Part shown: positions 44,728 to 53,644 of the stretch, one piece after another
How the letters are laid out: each line of letters begins with the position of its first letter
Position numbering within the stretch: position 1 is the first letter of the stretch
Assembly: GCA_947502835.1 (NCBI GenBank)
Contig: CANNBJ010000003.1
Coordinates: 1 to 64,000 of the forward strand
DNA from: Bdellovibrionales bacterium
Lineage (GTDB): Bacteria > Bdellovibrionota > UBA1018 > CAIMNF01
DNA length: 64,000 nucleotides
Direction: 5' to 3'
Made by a program: the position numbers and the translations under genes
The notes under the pieces: model-generated
What the model was told of the DNA's origin: nothing
Seen by the model: the letters and a program-made list of their open reading frames with translations, nothing else
The model's database searches: none

Positions 44728-45557
44728 TGGATCCTCGGATCCCACCAGGATTGAAATGCGTACCCGGCCTGCTGGGTTGCGAGCGTGAGAAATGCGGCAC
44801 TGGTCATTCCCGCCTCGAGGACGGGATAGTCACGCGAAAGAATCGCCTCCGACAAAAGACTCCCGATCCCGTTCCACTGGAACAGGGTTTCCACAAGGAT
44901 GCTTCCGTTCAACAGGAACCCGAGCTGGGTTCCGAAAAACAGGATGAATCCGCCCAAGGATGGAGCAAGCAGGTTCCGTGCAAAGACCCGGATTTCCGGG
45001 AATCCGAGAGCGCGGGCACCTCCCACGGAACCCAGAAGGACTTCCCTTTCCAGCCTGCGGGAGAGAGTCCGGTACCAGAATCCAGAAAGATGAAGCGCAA
45101 GGGTGAGGGCGGGAAGCAGCGGGTTGGGTGCCGGGAGAAAGAGGAGAAAGAGCGGCCCGAGGACCAGAATGGGAACCGAGGCCAGGATCAGACTGATCAC
45201 ATTGGATGCGGATCTCCGGATCCCCCCCAGAAAGTGGAAAAACAGGAGCCCGAAAGTCAAGGGAAGGGAAATTCCGAGGGAAAGAACCGCGAGTGCGGCA
45301 GTTCGTGTCCAGGCGTGCGAAAGGAGTGCAGGGGTCCCTTCGTCGCGAATCAGGGAGCGGGAGGCGGGAAGGGAAAAAATACGTTCCCAGGGAGTGCGAT
45401 CGAGGTTCATTCGTTTTCGGAGCTCGTCGGCATCGATGTTCACGAGCGATTCGTGGACCAGGAATTCCGCGGGATCCCCTGGAAGCAAGTAGATCGCGCT
45501 TCGTGCGAGAATCCAGATCAGTGAGAAAACCAGGAGTCCCCGGAAAAGTCCCTTCAT
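44724..45557 (-). CDS. ABC transporter permease, DppB/OppB-like
   Basis: A 277-residue permease with the DppB N-terminus (one TM, then LLPGDPAEFLV) and the EAA loop EVLLGSVGGARALGFPEIRVFARNLL (core GARALGFPE). Pairs with the DppC-like gene downstream. The start overlaps the stop of the upstream secreted-protein gene by 4 bp. With nagZ it suggests a muropeptide-recycling importer, though di- or oligopeptides are equally possible. Confidence 0.87.
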   Translation of the reverse strand: MKGLFRGLLVFSLIWILARSAIYLLPGDPAEFLVHESLVNIDADELRKRMNLDRTPWERIFSLPASRSLIRDEGTPALLSHAWTRTAALAVLSLGISLPLTFGLLFFHFLGGIRRSASNVISLILASVPILVLGPLFLLFLPAPNPLLPALTLALHLSGFWYRTLSRRLEREVLLGSVGGARALGFPEIRVFARNLLAPSLGGFILFFGTQLGFLLNGSILVETLFQWNGIGSLLSEAILSRDYPVLEAGMTSAAFLTLATQQAGYAFQSWWDPRIQ

Positions 45558-46273
45558 GGTTGGAGAAACGACTCCGCGGTTTCCCTGCTGGTTTTCACGG
45601 CCACGCGTTCAAGCGCGGGAATCTCGATGCGAACGGCATCGCCCTTGGGATTCACCCACCACATCGCCACAATCTTGTTGAATTCCACACGGAGTTTTCT
45701 TGTTTTGCTTGTATTTGCGAAATCATCCGCCCGCATTTCATAGGCGGTTCCGCGGATCACCGGCACCTCTCCCTCGACCTGGTCCTCAAGGATGGCCTGG
45801 AACTCCTTGGGTTGAACTCCTGTGATTTGCTTGTAGTTTTTATGGATCCAAACAGGAAAGAAAGAGGCGAGGATGAGTTTGGGCAGCATCTCCGCGCGCA
45901 ATGGTTTTGATTGAAGCGCTCCGGTCCTTGATTTCACCGAGAACACCCGCCCCTTCGGGTCCACTGTGCCGTCGATGACTTTTTCCTCCCCGTTCACCTG
46001 CGTTCTGAAGTTGTAAAAGAGGGGAGCGAGAGCGGGGGCGTTTTTGGCGGTGGCGCCCAGGTTTTCACTGCGGATCCTCTTGCCCTCCCGAATCCACGTG
46101 TTCAGTTGAATCTTGACGCGATCTCCCGAGATTTCCACTTTCTCGTTATAATAGGAGTGGGGGGCGTTGCGTTCACTGACGGTGTACCAGTTGTCCCAGA
46201 GGATTTCGCCTCCGGAGGAGGACATGGGGATGAGAAGGATGAAAAAAGCCGCAATTCGCCGGGTTTTTGACAT
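45554..46273 (-). CDS. Secreted protein of unknown function
   Basis: A 239-residue protein with a Sec signal (about 21 residues, ending SSSGG) and a mostly beta-strand mature part ending in a coiled tail. No family recognised. It is the first gene of the permease-nagZ operon (4-bp overlap with the DppB-like gene), so a role as accessory periplasmic protein for peptide or muropeptide uptake is possible; it is not a typical substrate-binding protein by size. Confidence 0.75.
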   Translation of the reverse strand: MSKTRRIAAFFILLIPMSSSGGEILWDNWYTVSERNAPHSYYNEKVEISGDRVKIQLNTWIREGKRIRSENLGATAKNAPALAPLFYNFRTQVNGEEKVIDGTVDPKGRVFSVKSRTGALQSKPLRAEMLPKLILASFFPVWIHKNYKQITGVQPKEFQAILEDQVEGEVPVIRGTAYEMRADDFANTSKTRKLRVEFNKIVAMWWVNPKGDAVRIEIPALERVAVKTSRETAESFLQP

Positions 46274-46362
46274 GAAGGTTCTCCTTACGTTCGGGGCGGT
46301 GCTGAGCCTAACGTATTTCAGTTATTAAGGAAAGATTCCGAAGAGGAGTCGGGAGAAAGAGA

Positions 46363-47280
46363 ATGTTCACGTTCCACATTTCCGAGTACGCAGGCTTCGT
46401 GCTGTATGCAGGGTACGCGCTCATCTTTGTTTCGGTGGGCATGTTCTCCTACATGTTGCTCTCGGAACAGGAAAACATGTCGACTGCGGAAAATCTCCGC
46501 GAGCTCGATGGAAAAAAGACCACCAATGCGTTGGTGAAAATCACCCGCCCGTTCTTCTCGCAATACCTGGTCCCCGTGGTCCGCAGCAAGTCGTTCTTCG
46601 ATGAATCCCGCGTGAAATACCGCCGCAAGATCATCAGCGGCGGACTCAAGGACCAGTTGAATGCCGACGAGTTCATCGCCTTCAAGATCTTCCTCGTGGT
46701 GTTCTTCCCCTTGGTGGCAGGGATCATCAATGCGCTCAAGCTCTATGAAGTTCCCATGTTCGTGGTCCTGGCCTTGCCGTTTGTGGGTTTCATTTATCCG
46801 GACATCTGGGTGAACGGCGAGATCAAGGATCGGCACAAAAAGGTGATCCGCTCGCTTCCCTTCGTTGTGGACCTGCTCGCGCTGTCAACCGAAGCCGGAC
46901 TCGATTTCATCGGGGCGATTCAGAAGGTGGTTGAAAAGGCCGCGCCGAGCCCCCTGATTGATGAGCTTGAGCAGGTCTTGAAGGAAATCAAGGTGGGATC
47001 GGCACGGGGAGAAGCGCTTCGCGAAATGGCGATCCGGATCAATCTCCAGGAAGTGAACTCCTTCATCGCGGTATTGGTTTCGGCGGATCAGATGGGTGCC
47101 TCGATCGGAAAGGTTCTCCGCCAGCAATCCGAACAGATCCGTGTCCTGCGGTTCGTGATGGCCGAAAAAGCGGGAGCGCAGGCAAACCAGAAACTCATGG
47201 CGCCGACGTTCGGATTGATCCTTCCTGCGATCATCATCGTCATGCTCGTCCCGTTCCTGCTTTCGGGGGGAGGGCTCTGA
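46363..47280 (+). CDS. tadC: Tad pilus inner-membrane protein TadC
   Basis: A 305-residue GspF-type membrane protein with TM segments near residues 10-30, 110-150 and 280-303 and a T2SSF domain (RSLPFVVDLLALSTEAGLDF; LREMAIRINLQEVNSFI). TadB and TadC together form the platform on which the TadA ATPase works. The layout is unusual: tadC heads the locus while tadB is 12.5 kb downstream at 59785. It is followed 1 bp later by the DUF192 gene. The ribosome-binding site is GGGAGAAAGAG. Confidence 0.88.
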   Translation: MFTFHISEYAGFVLYAGYALIFVSVGMFSYMLLSEQENMSTAENLRELDGKKTTNALVKITRPFFSQYLVPVVRSKSFFDESRVKYRRKIISGGLKDQLNADEFIAFKIFLVVFFPLVAGIINALKLYEVPMFVVLALPFVGFIYPDIWVNGEIKDRHKKVIRSLPFVVDLLALSTEAGLDFIGAIQKVVEKAAPSPLIDELEQVLKEIKVGSARGEALREMAIRINLQEVNSFIAVLVSADQMGASIGKVLRQQSEQIRVLRFVMAEKAGAQANQKLMAPTFGLILPAIIIVMLVPFLLSGGGL

Positions 47281-47281
47281 A

Positions 47282-47644
47282 ATGGCAATGAACCTCATCC
47301 GAATGCATGATCGTGTCGAGATCGCCTCCCGTGCCGAGATTGCGGACCGTTTCGGTGCGCGTCTGAAGGGGTTGATCGGACGATCCAGGTTTGAAGCGGG
47401 TGAGGGTCTCCTTTTTCCAAAGTGCAACAGCGTGCACATGTGGATGATGAGCATTCCCATTGATCTGGTGTTTCTGAAAAAGCAGGCCTCCGGATGGATC
47501 GTGCTCAGTGTTCACCCCGGACTCAGGCCCTGGAAGCTCCTGCCGGTCGGGAATTTCCGCGCCGATGATGCGCTCGAACTGCCTGCGGGAACCATTGAAC
47601 GCGCGGGATTGAAATCCGGGGAGGTGCTATGCATCGCCTCGTGA
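47282..47644 (+). CDS. DUF192 family protein
   Basis: A 120-residue protein of the DUF192 family: GLIGRSRFEAGEGLLFP, then NSVHMWMMSIPIDLVFL and VLELPAGTIERAGLKSGE-like DALELPAGTIERAGL. Most members have a signal peptide; this one does not, so it is probably cytoplasmic. Function unknown. It overlaps the next FHA gene by 16 bp and so belongs to the Tad operon. Confidence 0.88.
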   Translation: MAMNLIRMHDRVEIASRAEIADRFGARLKGLIGRSRFEAGEGLLFPKCNSVHMWMMSIPIDLVFLKKQASGWIVLSVHPGLRPWKLLPVGNFRADDALELPAGTIERAGLKSGEVLCIAS

Positions 47645-49257
47645 TCGTTTCAGGTCCCAACCGTGGAAGCTCCTTCAGTCTGGTCGAGGGTGAAAACTCC
47701 ATCGGGCGGCAGATGGACAATCATATTGTGCTCAGTTCCTCGAAAGTTTCCAAGCGGCATTGCGCGCTTGTGGTGAACACACGGGATGTGGTGCTCCGGG
47801 ATGACGGAAGCACGAATGGAACGTTCGTGAACGGAGCGCTCACGAAACAGCAAACCCTGCGATCGGGAGACAAACTTGGCGTGGGAGAGTTCGTGCTGGA
47901 GCTTGTGAAATCCCAGATGCCCGCGGTGCCGGATCCAATGCAAGAGGGTGCTCTTTCAAACGCGACCATTCCCCCGGGGTTTGGCGACCCGGGCTTTGGC
48001 GCCCCCCCTCCGGTGGAAAGAGTTACGATCGCAAAGGCGAACTTCAAGGATGCGGTTCCCGAAGTCGAGATCCCCCAGGATCCGGTTGGACGTCTGGTCG
48101 CGATCTTCGAGGGAAAGATCATGCCAAAGTTCTATGGCATGTTGATGAAAACCGAGTTTCGCTCTGTGGCCGGGACCATCTTCCTTGTGATGGGACTTGT
48201 GGCGGTCGCTGGATCCGTGATGCCGATGCAGGATCTTGCCGAGCAGAGCATCCGCAATGAGGCGTTCATCCGTGCGAAAATCCTCTCACGCGAGCTTGCC
48301 GACCGCTTTGGCCCGAACTTCGTGAATCACAACGAATCTTTGATTGATTTCTCCTTTCTTGAGACCGAGGATTCCATCAAGTCGGTCGTGATCACCAATC
48401 CCTCCTTGCAGATCATTGCTCCGGTGTCCCGGCTCAACCAGATCTACGCGGGCGGGTTTGAAGCGGTGTTTGCGCTGAAAGCGACGAAGATGTTCCGTGA
48501 AGGGCGCGAGACCGGGATCGGAATGGTGGGAACCGACCAAAACATCGCGGTTTGGGCGGAGCCGATCAAGATCACGGACACCCGGCAGTTGAAGCCGCAA
48601 CTTGCGGCGATCGTGGTGGTGGCAATCGATTTTTCGGGGAACATGATTGCCTCCGGTGGACTCGGGGTCGTCTATGGCACCGCAGCCGCCGTAGGGGGAA
48701 TCGCGCTCCTGATCGGATACCTGATCCTCATGAGGCTGTCTGCAAAACCCTATGAAGTCTTGAACGAGGAACTCGACCGGGTCCTTCGGGGAGAGATCAC
48801 CAGGGTCACCCAGGAGTTCAAGCTCGAGGAGACCAAGGGCCTCTGGGAGAACATCAATACCGCAGCACAGAGAATTCCCAAGAATGCATCTGAATCGATG
48901 AGCCTGAACGAGGTCTCCTGGGATCAGCGCCTTGAATCCTACCGGGCCCTCTCCGAGCAGGGAAAGTTCGCCTTCCTGGGCCTCGACCCGACTCTTCTCG
49001 TGGTTTCCATGAACGATATTTTTTCGGAGGCAAGCGGGATCCGCGCCGAGTCCGTCGGTCAGCCCGTGAGTGTTGCCGCAGATCAGGCTCTTTCCGCCCT
49101 TTCGAGCGATTTGTTGCGGGTCGCGTCTTCCTCCTCGAGCCGCTTTGCGAGTGATCGCTTCTCCTTCCAGGGGGACAATTATGATGTGATTGCGATCGCG
49201 GTGCCCAATGGCGATCAGAACGGTTTGGCAATCCTGTTCAAGAGGAGCGGTGGCTGA
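47629..49257 (+). CDS. FHA-domain membrane sensor-like protein
   Basis: A 542-residue protein. Residues 1-92 are an FHA domain (NSIGRQ, SKRHC, GSTNGTF: all key residues present). TM1 near 185-205 (TIFLVMGLVAVAGSVM) and TM2 near 345-367 (GTAAAVGGIALLIGYLILM) enclose a periplasmic domain of about 140 residues like a single Cache/PAS sensor. The end is cytoplasmic, with a HAMP-like helix and a PAS-like domain (residues of about 430-540). This is the topology of a receptor with an FHA input on the cytoplasmic side. Confidence 0.85.
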   Translation: MHRLVIVSGPNRGSSFSLVEGENSIGRQMDNHIVLSSSKVSKRHCALVVNTRDVVLRDDGSTNGTFVNGALTKQQTLRSGDKLGVGEFVLELVKSQMPAVPDPMQEGALSNATIPPGFGDPGFGAPPPVERVTIAKANFKDAVPEVEIPQDPVGRLVAIFEGKIMPKFYGMLMKTEFRSVAGTIFLVMGLVAVAGSVMPMQDLAEQSIRNEAFIRAKILSRELADRFGPNFVNHNESLIDFSFLETEDSIKSVVITNPSLQIIAPVSRLNQIYAGGFEAVFALKATKMFREGRETGIGMVGTDQNIAVWAEPIKITDTRQLKPQLAAIVVVAIDFSGNMIASGGLGVVYGTAAAVGGIALLIGYLILMRLSAKPYEVLNEELDRVLRGEITRVTQEFKLEETKGLWENINTAAQRIPKNASESMSLNEVSWDQRLESYRALSEQGKFAFLGLDPTLLVVSMNDIFSEASGIRAESVGQPVSVAADQALSALSSDLLRVASSSSSRFASDRFSFQGDNYDVIAIAVPNGDQNGLAILFKRSGG

Positions 49258-50315
49258 TGGCACAAGAAATCGTTCTTCGATTCAAGACCGCCCAGGTCCC
49301 CTTGCAGGAGGGAGAGTACGCGAGATTGCGGGTGCTTCAGGGCCCGGATCTCGGATCGGTCTATGTGATCAAGAGTTCCTCCCTGACTCTCGGACGGGGC
49401 GAGGGGGCTTCCCTCAGGATTTCGGACCTCAAAGCCTCAAGGGTGCATGCCCGGATCGAGTTCACTTCCAGTGTCGGTTGGCGCATGGTGGATCTCGGGA
49501 GTGCGAACGGAATCTTCTATCGGGGAGAGTTCCTCCGTGATTTCCCGCTCAAGAGCGGGGACCACTTCACTGTGGGCGACACCATTTTCCAATTCCTGAT
49601 GAATTCCGAGTCGGGTCAGGTCTTGATGGCTCCGATCGCAGATGATCCCGAGCTTGAAAAACGGGAAGTGGCCTTCGCCGAACAGAAGATCCGGGTCCGA
49701 TCCCTCGGGAAGGAAGTCAGGTTTGCGGCCGCGAAAAATGCAAAAAAGACGAGTCCGATCGTGGTGGTCCTTGCGGCTCTTTTCGCGCTTGCATACATTT
49801 ACCCCGAGGAGGCGGGACCGATTCTCTACGACTACGGTCTTGACTTCGTGGCCGATCTGATCGGCGCGCCTCCGAAAGGAAAAATGGTTCAGAACAAGAA
49901 GGTCGAAAAGAAAGCGGATTCGGAGGAGAAGGAGCGGGGACTTGCCTCGTACGGAGCCCCGAATGTCACGCCCGAGGTGGCGCGAACCGCGGAACAATAC
50001 TATCGACAGGGATTCCGCGAGTTCAAGGCCGGGAATTATCTCAGGGCACGCGAGAGTTTCGCACTCGCGCTCCAGGTGAATCCCGGACATGAGCGCGCCA
50101 GGGACTATTTCGAGAATGCGGTGAGTGAGAATGAAAGGGAAGTGAAGAGACTGATCGCCTTGGGGCGGCGGGCCCGTGATGTGGGTCGCTTCAAGCTTGC
50201 GAAAAGCTATTTTTCAACGGCTCTCCGGCACAGTGGCGAAGATCCGGAAGATCCCATGGTCATGGAAAGCAAGGAAGCCCTGAAAGAGCTTGAAACCTCG
50301 GGAGGCATGCGATGA
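49257..50315 (+). CDS. FHA-domain protein with TM segment and TPR repeats
   Basis: A 352-residue protein: FHA domain at residues of about 25-110 (SLTLGRGEG, SRVHAR, LGSANGIFY: the final Thr of NGT is Ile here), one TM near 166-183 (SPIVVVLAALFALAYIYP) and C-terminal TPR units (residues of about 245-345; AEQYYRQGFREFKAGNYLRA). The TPR part should be periplasmic if the FHA part is cytoplasmic. It starts at the A of the preceding TGA. Likely a structural link between a phosphorylated partner and the pilus apparatus. Confidence 0.83.
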   Translation: MAQEIVLRFKTAQVPLQEGEYARLRVLQGPDLGSVYVIKSSSLTLGRGEGASLRISDLKASRVHARIEFTSSVGWRMVDLGSANGIFYRGEFLRDFPLKSGDHFTVGDTIFQFLMNSESGQVLMAPIADDPELEKREVAFAEQKIRVRSLGKEVRFAAAKNAKKTSPIVVVLAALFALAYIYPEEAGPILYDYGLDFVADLIGAPPKGKMVQNKKVEKKADSEEKERGLASYGAPNVTPEVARTAEQYYRQGFREFKAGNYLRARESFALALQVNPGHERARDYFENAVSENEREVKRLIALGRRARDVGRFKLAKSYFSTALRHSGEDPEDPMVMESKEALKELETSGGMR

Positions 50316-52675
50316 GCACGCTTTTGCGTCTTGAAGTGTTTCATCAGGGCGAGCTCTTGAAGGAAATCCCGTGGGACGGGAGCACCCTCTGGGTCGGGCG
50401 CGGGGAGGATTGTGGAATCCGCCTCGATGATCGAGCGATCTCACGCAAGCATGCCGTGATCCGCCGGACCGAAAACGGGATGGAGTTTGAAAAAAAATCG
50501 AAGTTCGGTGAGGCCAAGGTGGACGGAAGGGATGTCGACCAGGTGACTCTTCACGGGGGCGAGTGCCTTGCGTTCGGGGAATATGAAATCCGCCTCAAAA
50601 AAGAGGGAAATTCCGGTACCGGGCGCGTTCAGGAAGCAACATCAGCCGCGGATGCGCCTGCATTCGAATTGGAAGACCGGCTTGGTCAGACTGCTCCGGT
50701 GTTGGACGGGAGCGATCCCATGGCGACTCCCGCAGAGGATGCTATCGTGGATCCCTTTCCCAAGGAGTCCTCTGCGATCCTCGATTTCGAACGGAACTCG
50801 GAAGCCCTTCCGGAGGTGGACTCCGGGGGCTCCGCTGCGGAGGTCGCCCTGGACGCCGGGGGTGATGCTCCCGGAGTCGATCCCTTTGCCACCCCCGCGT
50901 CCGGCGGGCAAACGGAGAGCGGGGCTCTTCCGGATTCGGGTCAGTTCCAGTTTTCAGGCCAGGACAGCGACGGAGTCACCCGTGTTTCGCGCCGCGAGCA
51001 AGGCAACACCAAGCCGATTCTCGAATTCGGGGACGCCGGGGATGGCGGACGGATTTATGAAATGGCAGACAATGAGATTGCCATCGGTCGGGCTCCGAAT
51101 TGTCACGTGATTCTGGAGGACCGGAAATCTTCGAGAAAACATGTAGTGATCTTGAAGCAGGAGAATCAATGGGTGTTGAAGGACCTTGGATCCGCCAACG
51201 GGACCCAGGTGAACGGAACTCGTGTGGAAGAGCACATTCTTGCCAGCGGGGATGAAATCCGGATCGGAGACACGAAGTTCAGGTTCAAGGTGGTTCAAGC
51301 GGACTTTGATGAAAAAAAGGCTGCGTTCCTCCAGGTTCCGCTCGAGGAGTCCCGTTCCATGTCCTCGTTTCCCGTCGACCCGGGGCCTGCGTCTCCGCCC
51401 CCTTCGATGATTCTGCCTTTTGACTCCTTCGTTCCCGGCGCGGCACCGACACCCCCCGGTGGTCCCGTCCCCGTTCCGGATTTTTCCGCCCCCGAGGACA
51501 AACGCAGTTTGATCCAGAAAGGTCTGGACCGGTTCCGTTCCGCACCTCCCCGGATGCAGTTGATTTACACGGTGCTGGTGCTCACCTTGTTCTATTTCGG
51601 TTTCTACGAGGAGGATGAAGTCGTTCAGAAGGCGAAAATCCAACCTGCTTCAGTTGCGAAAAAGGATGGGGTGAAAAAAGACGACAAGAAGAAGAAGCTC
51701 CCGGGCGGTCCGACGTTCGAAAGTTTGACCCCCGAACAGCAGGCCTACATTGATTCCGAATACAAGATCTCCCTCGAACACTTCAAGAATCGCGAGTATG
51801 ACAGTTGTCTGCTCGAACTTGGCAAGATTTTCTCCATTGTCCAGGACTACAAGGAGGCCCGCGAAGTGGAGGCCCTTGCCCGGGAGAAAAAACGCCAACT
51901 CGAGGCCCAGGAGGAGGAGCGCAAACGGAAAGAGGCTGAACGCCAGGCCGCCCTCAAGATCCAGGCACTGATCGATCAGGCGGGTCTTCTGATGGACCAG
52001 AAGAAATACAGGGAAGCGGAGGAGATTTTTCCGGAAATCGAGTTGTTGCAGCCGGAGAACATGATGGTCTCGAACTGGAGAAAGCGCATCCAGGAGGAGA
52101 ACGAAGCCATCGAGAAGGCCAAGGCCGATGCCGCGAAATTCCAGAAGAGGCAGAAGGAGATCCGGGAAGAGTTCAATGCTGCGGTGAAGACCTTCGAGGA
52201 GAAGAATTATTTCGGCGCGCTTGACAGGTTCGATGCCCTTTTGACCCGCGAGGGTCTTCCCCCGGAGCTTGCCCGCTTGGTGAAGTTGGAGATCCGCAAG
52301 GTGGAGGATGCGATCGCATCCGAGAGGGATCCGCTCCTGGAAAAGGGAAAGGCATTCGAAAAAGAGGAAAAATACACCGAGGCGTATCAGGCCTATTCCC
52401 AAGCGCTGAAAGTCGACCCCACGGACAATGAGGCCCCCGCGGGGATGAATCGAATCCGGGGAGTTGTCACGAATCGCGCCAAGGGAATCTATTCGGAGGG
52501 GGTCATTGCAGAGAGTTTCAGTGATTTCGATCTCGCAGAAAAAAAATACCGTGAGGTGCTCGAGGTGGTTCCGGTGGATCATGAGTATTTCGTGAAAGCC
52601 TCCTTGCGCATGAAAAAGCTCATGGCCCTCAAGCGCCTTTCAGGCGAGGGTGCTCCGGAGGAGATGAAAAAATGA
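50312..52675 (+). CDS. Double-FHA, single-TM, TPR-rich protein
   Basis: A 787-residue protein with two FHA domains. FHA1 is at residues of about 10-90 (LWVGRGEDCGI, SRKHAV) and lacks a clear NGT. FHA2 is at about 240-330 (IAIGRAPNCHV, SRKHVV, GSANGTQVNG). A Pro-rich linker leads to one TM near 415-432 (MQLIYTVLVLTLFYFGFY), then long charged helices and TPR-like repeats to the end. Overlaps both neighbours by 4 bp (ATGA), so the three FHA genes and the phosphatase-like gene are one unit. Confidence 0.85.
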   Translation: MSTLLRLEVFHQGELLKEIPWDGSTLWVGRGEDCGIRLDDRAISRKHAVIRRTENGMEFEKKSKFGEAKVDGRDVDQVTLHGGECLAFGEYEIRLKKEGNSGTGRVQEATSAADAPAFELEDRLGQTAPVLDGSDPMATPAEDAIVDPFPKESSAILDFERNSEALPEVDSGGSAAEVALDAGGDAPGVDPFATPASGGQTESGALPDSGQFQFSGQDSDGVTRVSRREQGNTKPILEFGDAGDGGRIYEMADNEIAIGRAPNCHVILEDRKSSRKHVVILKQENQWVLKDLGSANGTQVNGTRVEEHILASGDEIRIGDTKFRFKVVQADFDEKKAAFLQVPLEESRSMSSFPVDPGPASPPPSMILPFDSFVPGAAPTPPGGPVPVPDFSAPEDKRSLIQKGLDRFRSAPPRMQLIYTVLVLTLFYFGFYEEDEVVQKAKIQPASVAKKDGVKKDDKKKKLPGGPTFESLTPEQQAYIDSEYKISLEHFKNREYDSCLLELGKIFSIVQDYKEAREVEALAREKKRQLEAQEEERKRKEAERQAALKIQALIDQAGLLMDQKKYREAEEIFPEIELLQPENMMVSNWRKRIQEENEAIEKAKADAAKFQKRQKEIREEFNAAVKTFEEKNYFGALDRFDALLTREGLPPELARLVKLEIRKVEDAIASERDPLLEKGKAFEKEEKYTEAYQAYSQALKVDPTDNEAPAGMNRIRGVVTNRAKGIYSEGVIAESFSDFDLAEKKYREVLEVVPVDHEYFVKASLRMKKLMALKRLSGEGAPEEMKK

Positions 52676-53406
52676 GCGGTTGGAGCAAGCAAAGACTGGC
52701 GTTGAACTTCGCGGAGGCCTTTCAGGTGCAGGGGGCGAATCCTGTCCAGGAGGATTATTTCGAGATCAATGTCGATCGCGGGATCTTCCTGTTGGCGGAT
52801 GGTTTCGGGGGCAGTGCCGGACGCGAGGCTGCCGAACTCGCTGTCAAATCGGCAAGAAAGTTCATGGAACAGGAGGCGGGGGACCTTGATGCGACCCTCC
52901 CCTTCGAGCTCCGGCCCTATTATTCCTTGGCGGGAAACGTGCTTTTGAATGCGATCGCATTCGCAAATCAAACGGTCTTTCAGCGCAATCAAGGGCGATC
53001 CTGGGAGCATTCCGGGGGGGCGAGCCTGATCGCTGGGTATCTTGAAGGCAAGCTGCTCTCGGTGGCACAGGTCGGGGCCTGCAGATTGCACCTCAAACGG
53101 GAGCGCCAAATGAAACAAGTGGCCGCCCCGAAGACCCTTCTCTCCCAGGTGAACCCGTTTCTGGAGGAGGGCGAGGGGGATTTCATTCCGCTGATGAGCA
53201 TCGGAACCACGCGCAGACTTGAGCCTGAAATCGTTGAGGTTGAGCTCAAAGCGGGAGATCAGTTGTTTTTTGAAACGGCCGGGGTCGGGAAACGCCTTCG
53301 CGAGGCGGTCGGGAGGATTGCGGGCCCCTCCGTATTAAGCCAATTGGTTGACGAGGCGCAGCCGGGGCTGCAGGCCAATGCTTCGATGATCTGGCTCGGG
53401 TTTTAA
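52672..53406 (+). CDS. PP2C-fold protein lacking metal-binding Asp residues (pseudophosphatase?)
   Basis: A 244-residue PP2C-like protein. The first two metal motifs are present (VQEDYF, and ADGFGGSAG matching DGxGG). The motif that should read SDG reads TAG (FFETAGVGKRL), and the C-terminal DN reads AN (LQANASMIWLGF). So two of the metal-binding Asp are replaced by Ala, and GDSR is GACR. The protein is probably catalytically dead or altered and may act as a phospho-protein-binding partner of the FHA proteins. It is encoded directly after them (ATGA overlap). Confidence 0.82.
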   Translation: MSGWSKQRLALNFAEAFQVQGANPVQEDYFEINVDRGIFLLADGFGGSAGREAAELAVKSARKFMEQEAGDLDATLPFELRPYYSLAGNVLLNAIAFANQTVFQRNQGRSWEHSGGASLIAGYLEGKLLSVAQVGACRLHLKRERQMKQVAAPKTLLSQVNPFLEEGEGDFIPLMSIGTTRRLEPEIVEVELKAGDQLFFETAGVGKRLREAVGRIAGPSVLSQLVDEAQPGLQANASMIWLGF

Positions 53407-53426
53407 TTACATAAAAGCCATGTAAT
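53406..53426 (+). promoter_or_regulatory. AT-rich hairpin between phosphatase-like and pilin genes
   Basis: ATTACAT / ATGTAAT (53406-53412 with 53420-53426), 7-nt loop, no T tract. It could mark mRNA processing that sets pilin expression apart from the genes before it, or be an operator. Confidence 0.35.
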
Positions 53427-53449
53427 AATTACAGAAGGGAGGGGGCTCG

Positions 53450-53644
53450 GTGAAAAAGCGATCAAAGGAATCGGGACAAGCGGTTCTCGAATACATCATT
53501 CTTCTCTCCATCACCATGGGGATCGTTGTCGCGTTTGCGAAGAACATGACCTCTATTTTCGATCAGGGAGCCCCTAAAATCGGGGGGAAATTCGAGAAGC
53601 AGATCCGTGCAGGGGCTGCACCGGCGGGACTATGGAGGGAATGA
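53450..53644 (+). CDS. flp: Flp-type type IVb pilin
   Basis: A 64-residue prepilin starting with GTG (ribosome-binding site GAAGGGAGGGGG). The leader is KKRSKESGQ; the mature protein would begin at or near AVLEYIILLSITMGIVVAF, with Glu at position 4 or 5 after the cleavage Gly, as in Flp pilins, and a hydrophobic assembly helix. The tail is short and polar. It overlaps the next pilin-like gene by 13 bp. Confidence 0.85.
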   Translation: MKKRSKESGQAVLEYIILLSITMGIVVAFAKNMTSIFDQGAPKIGGKFEKQIRAGAAPAGLWRE

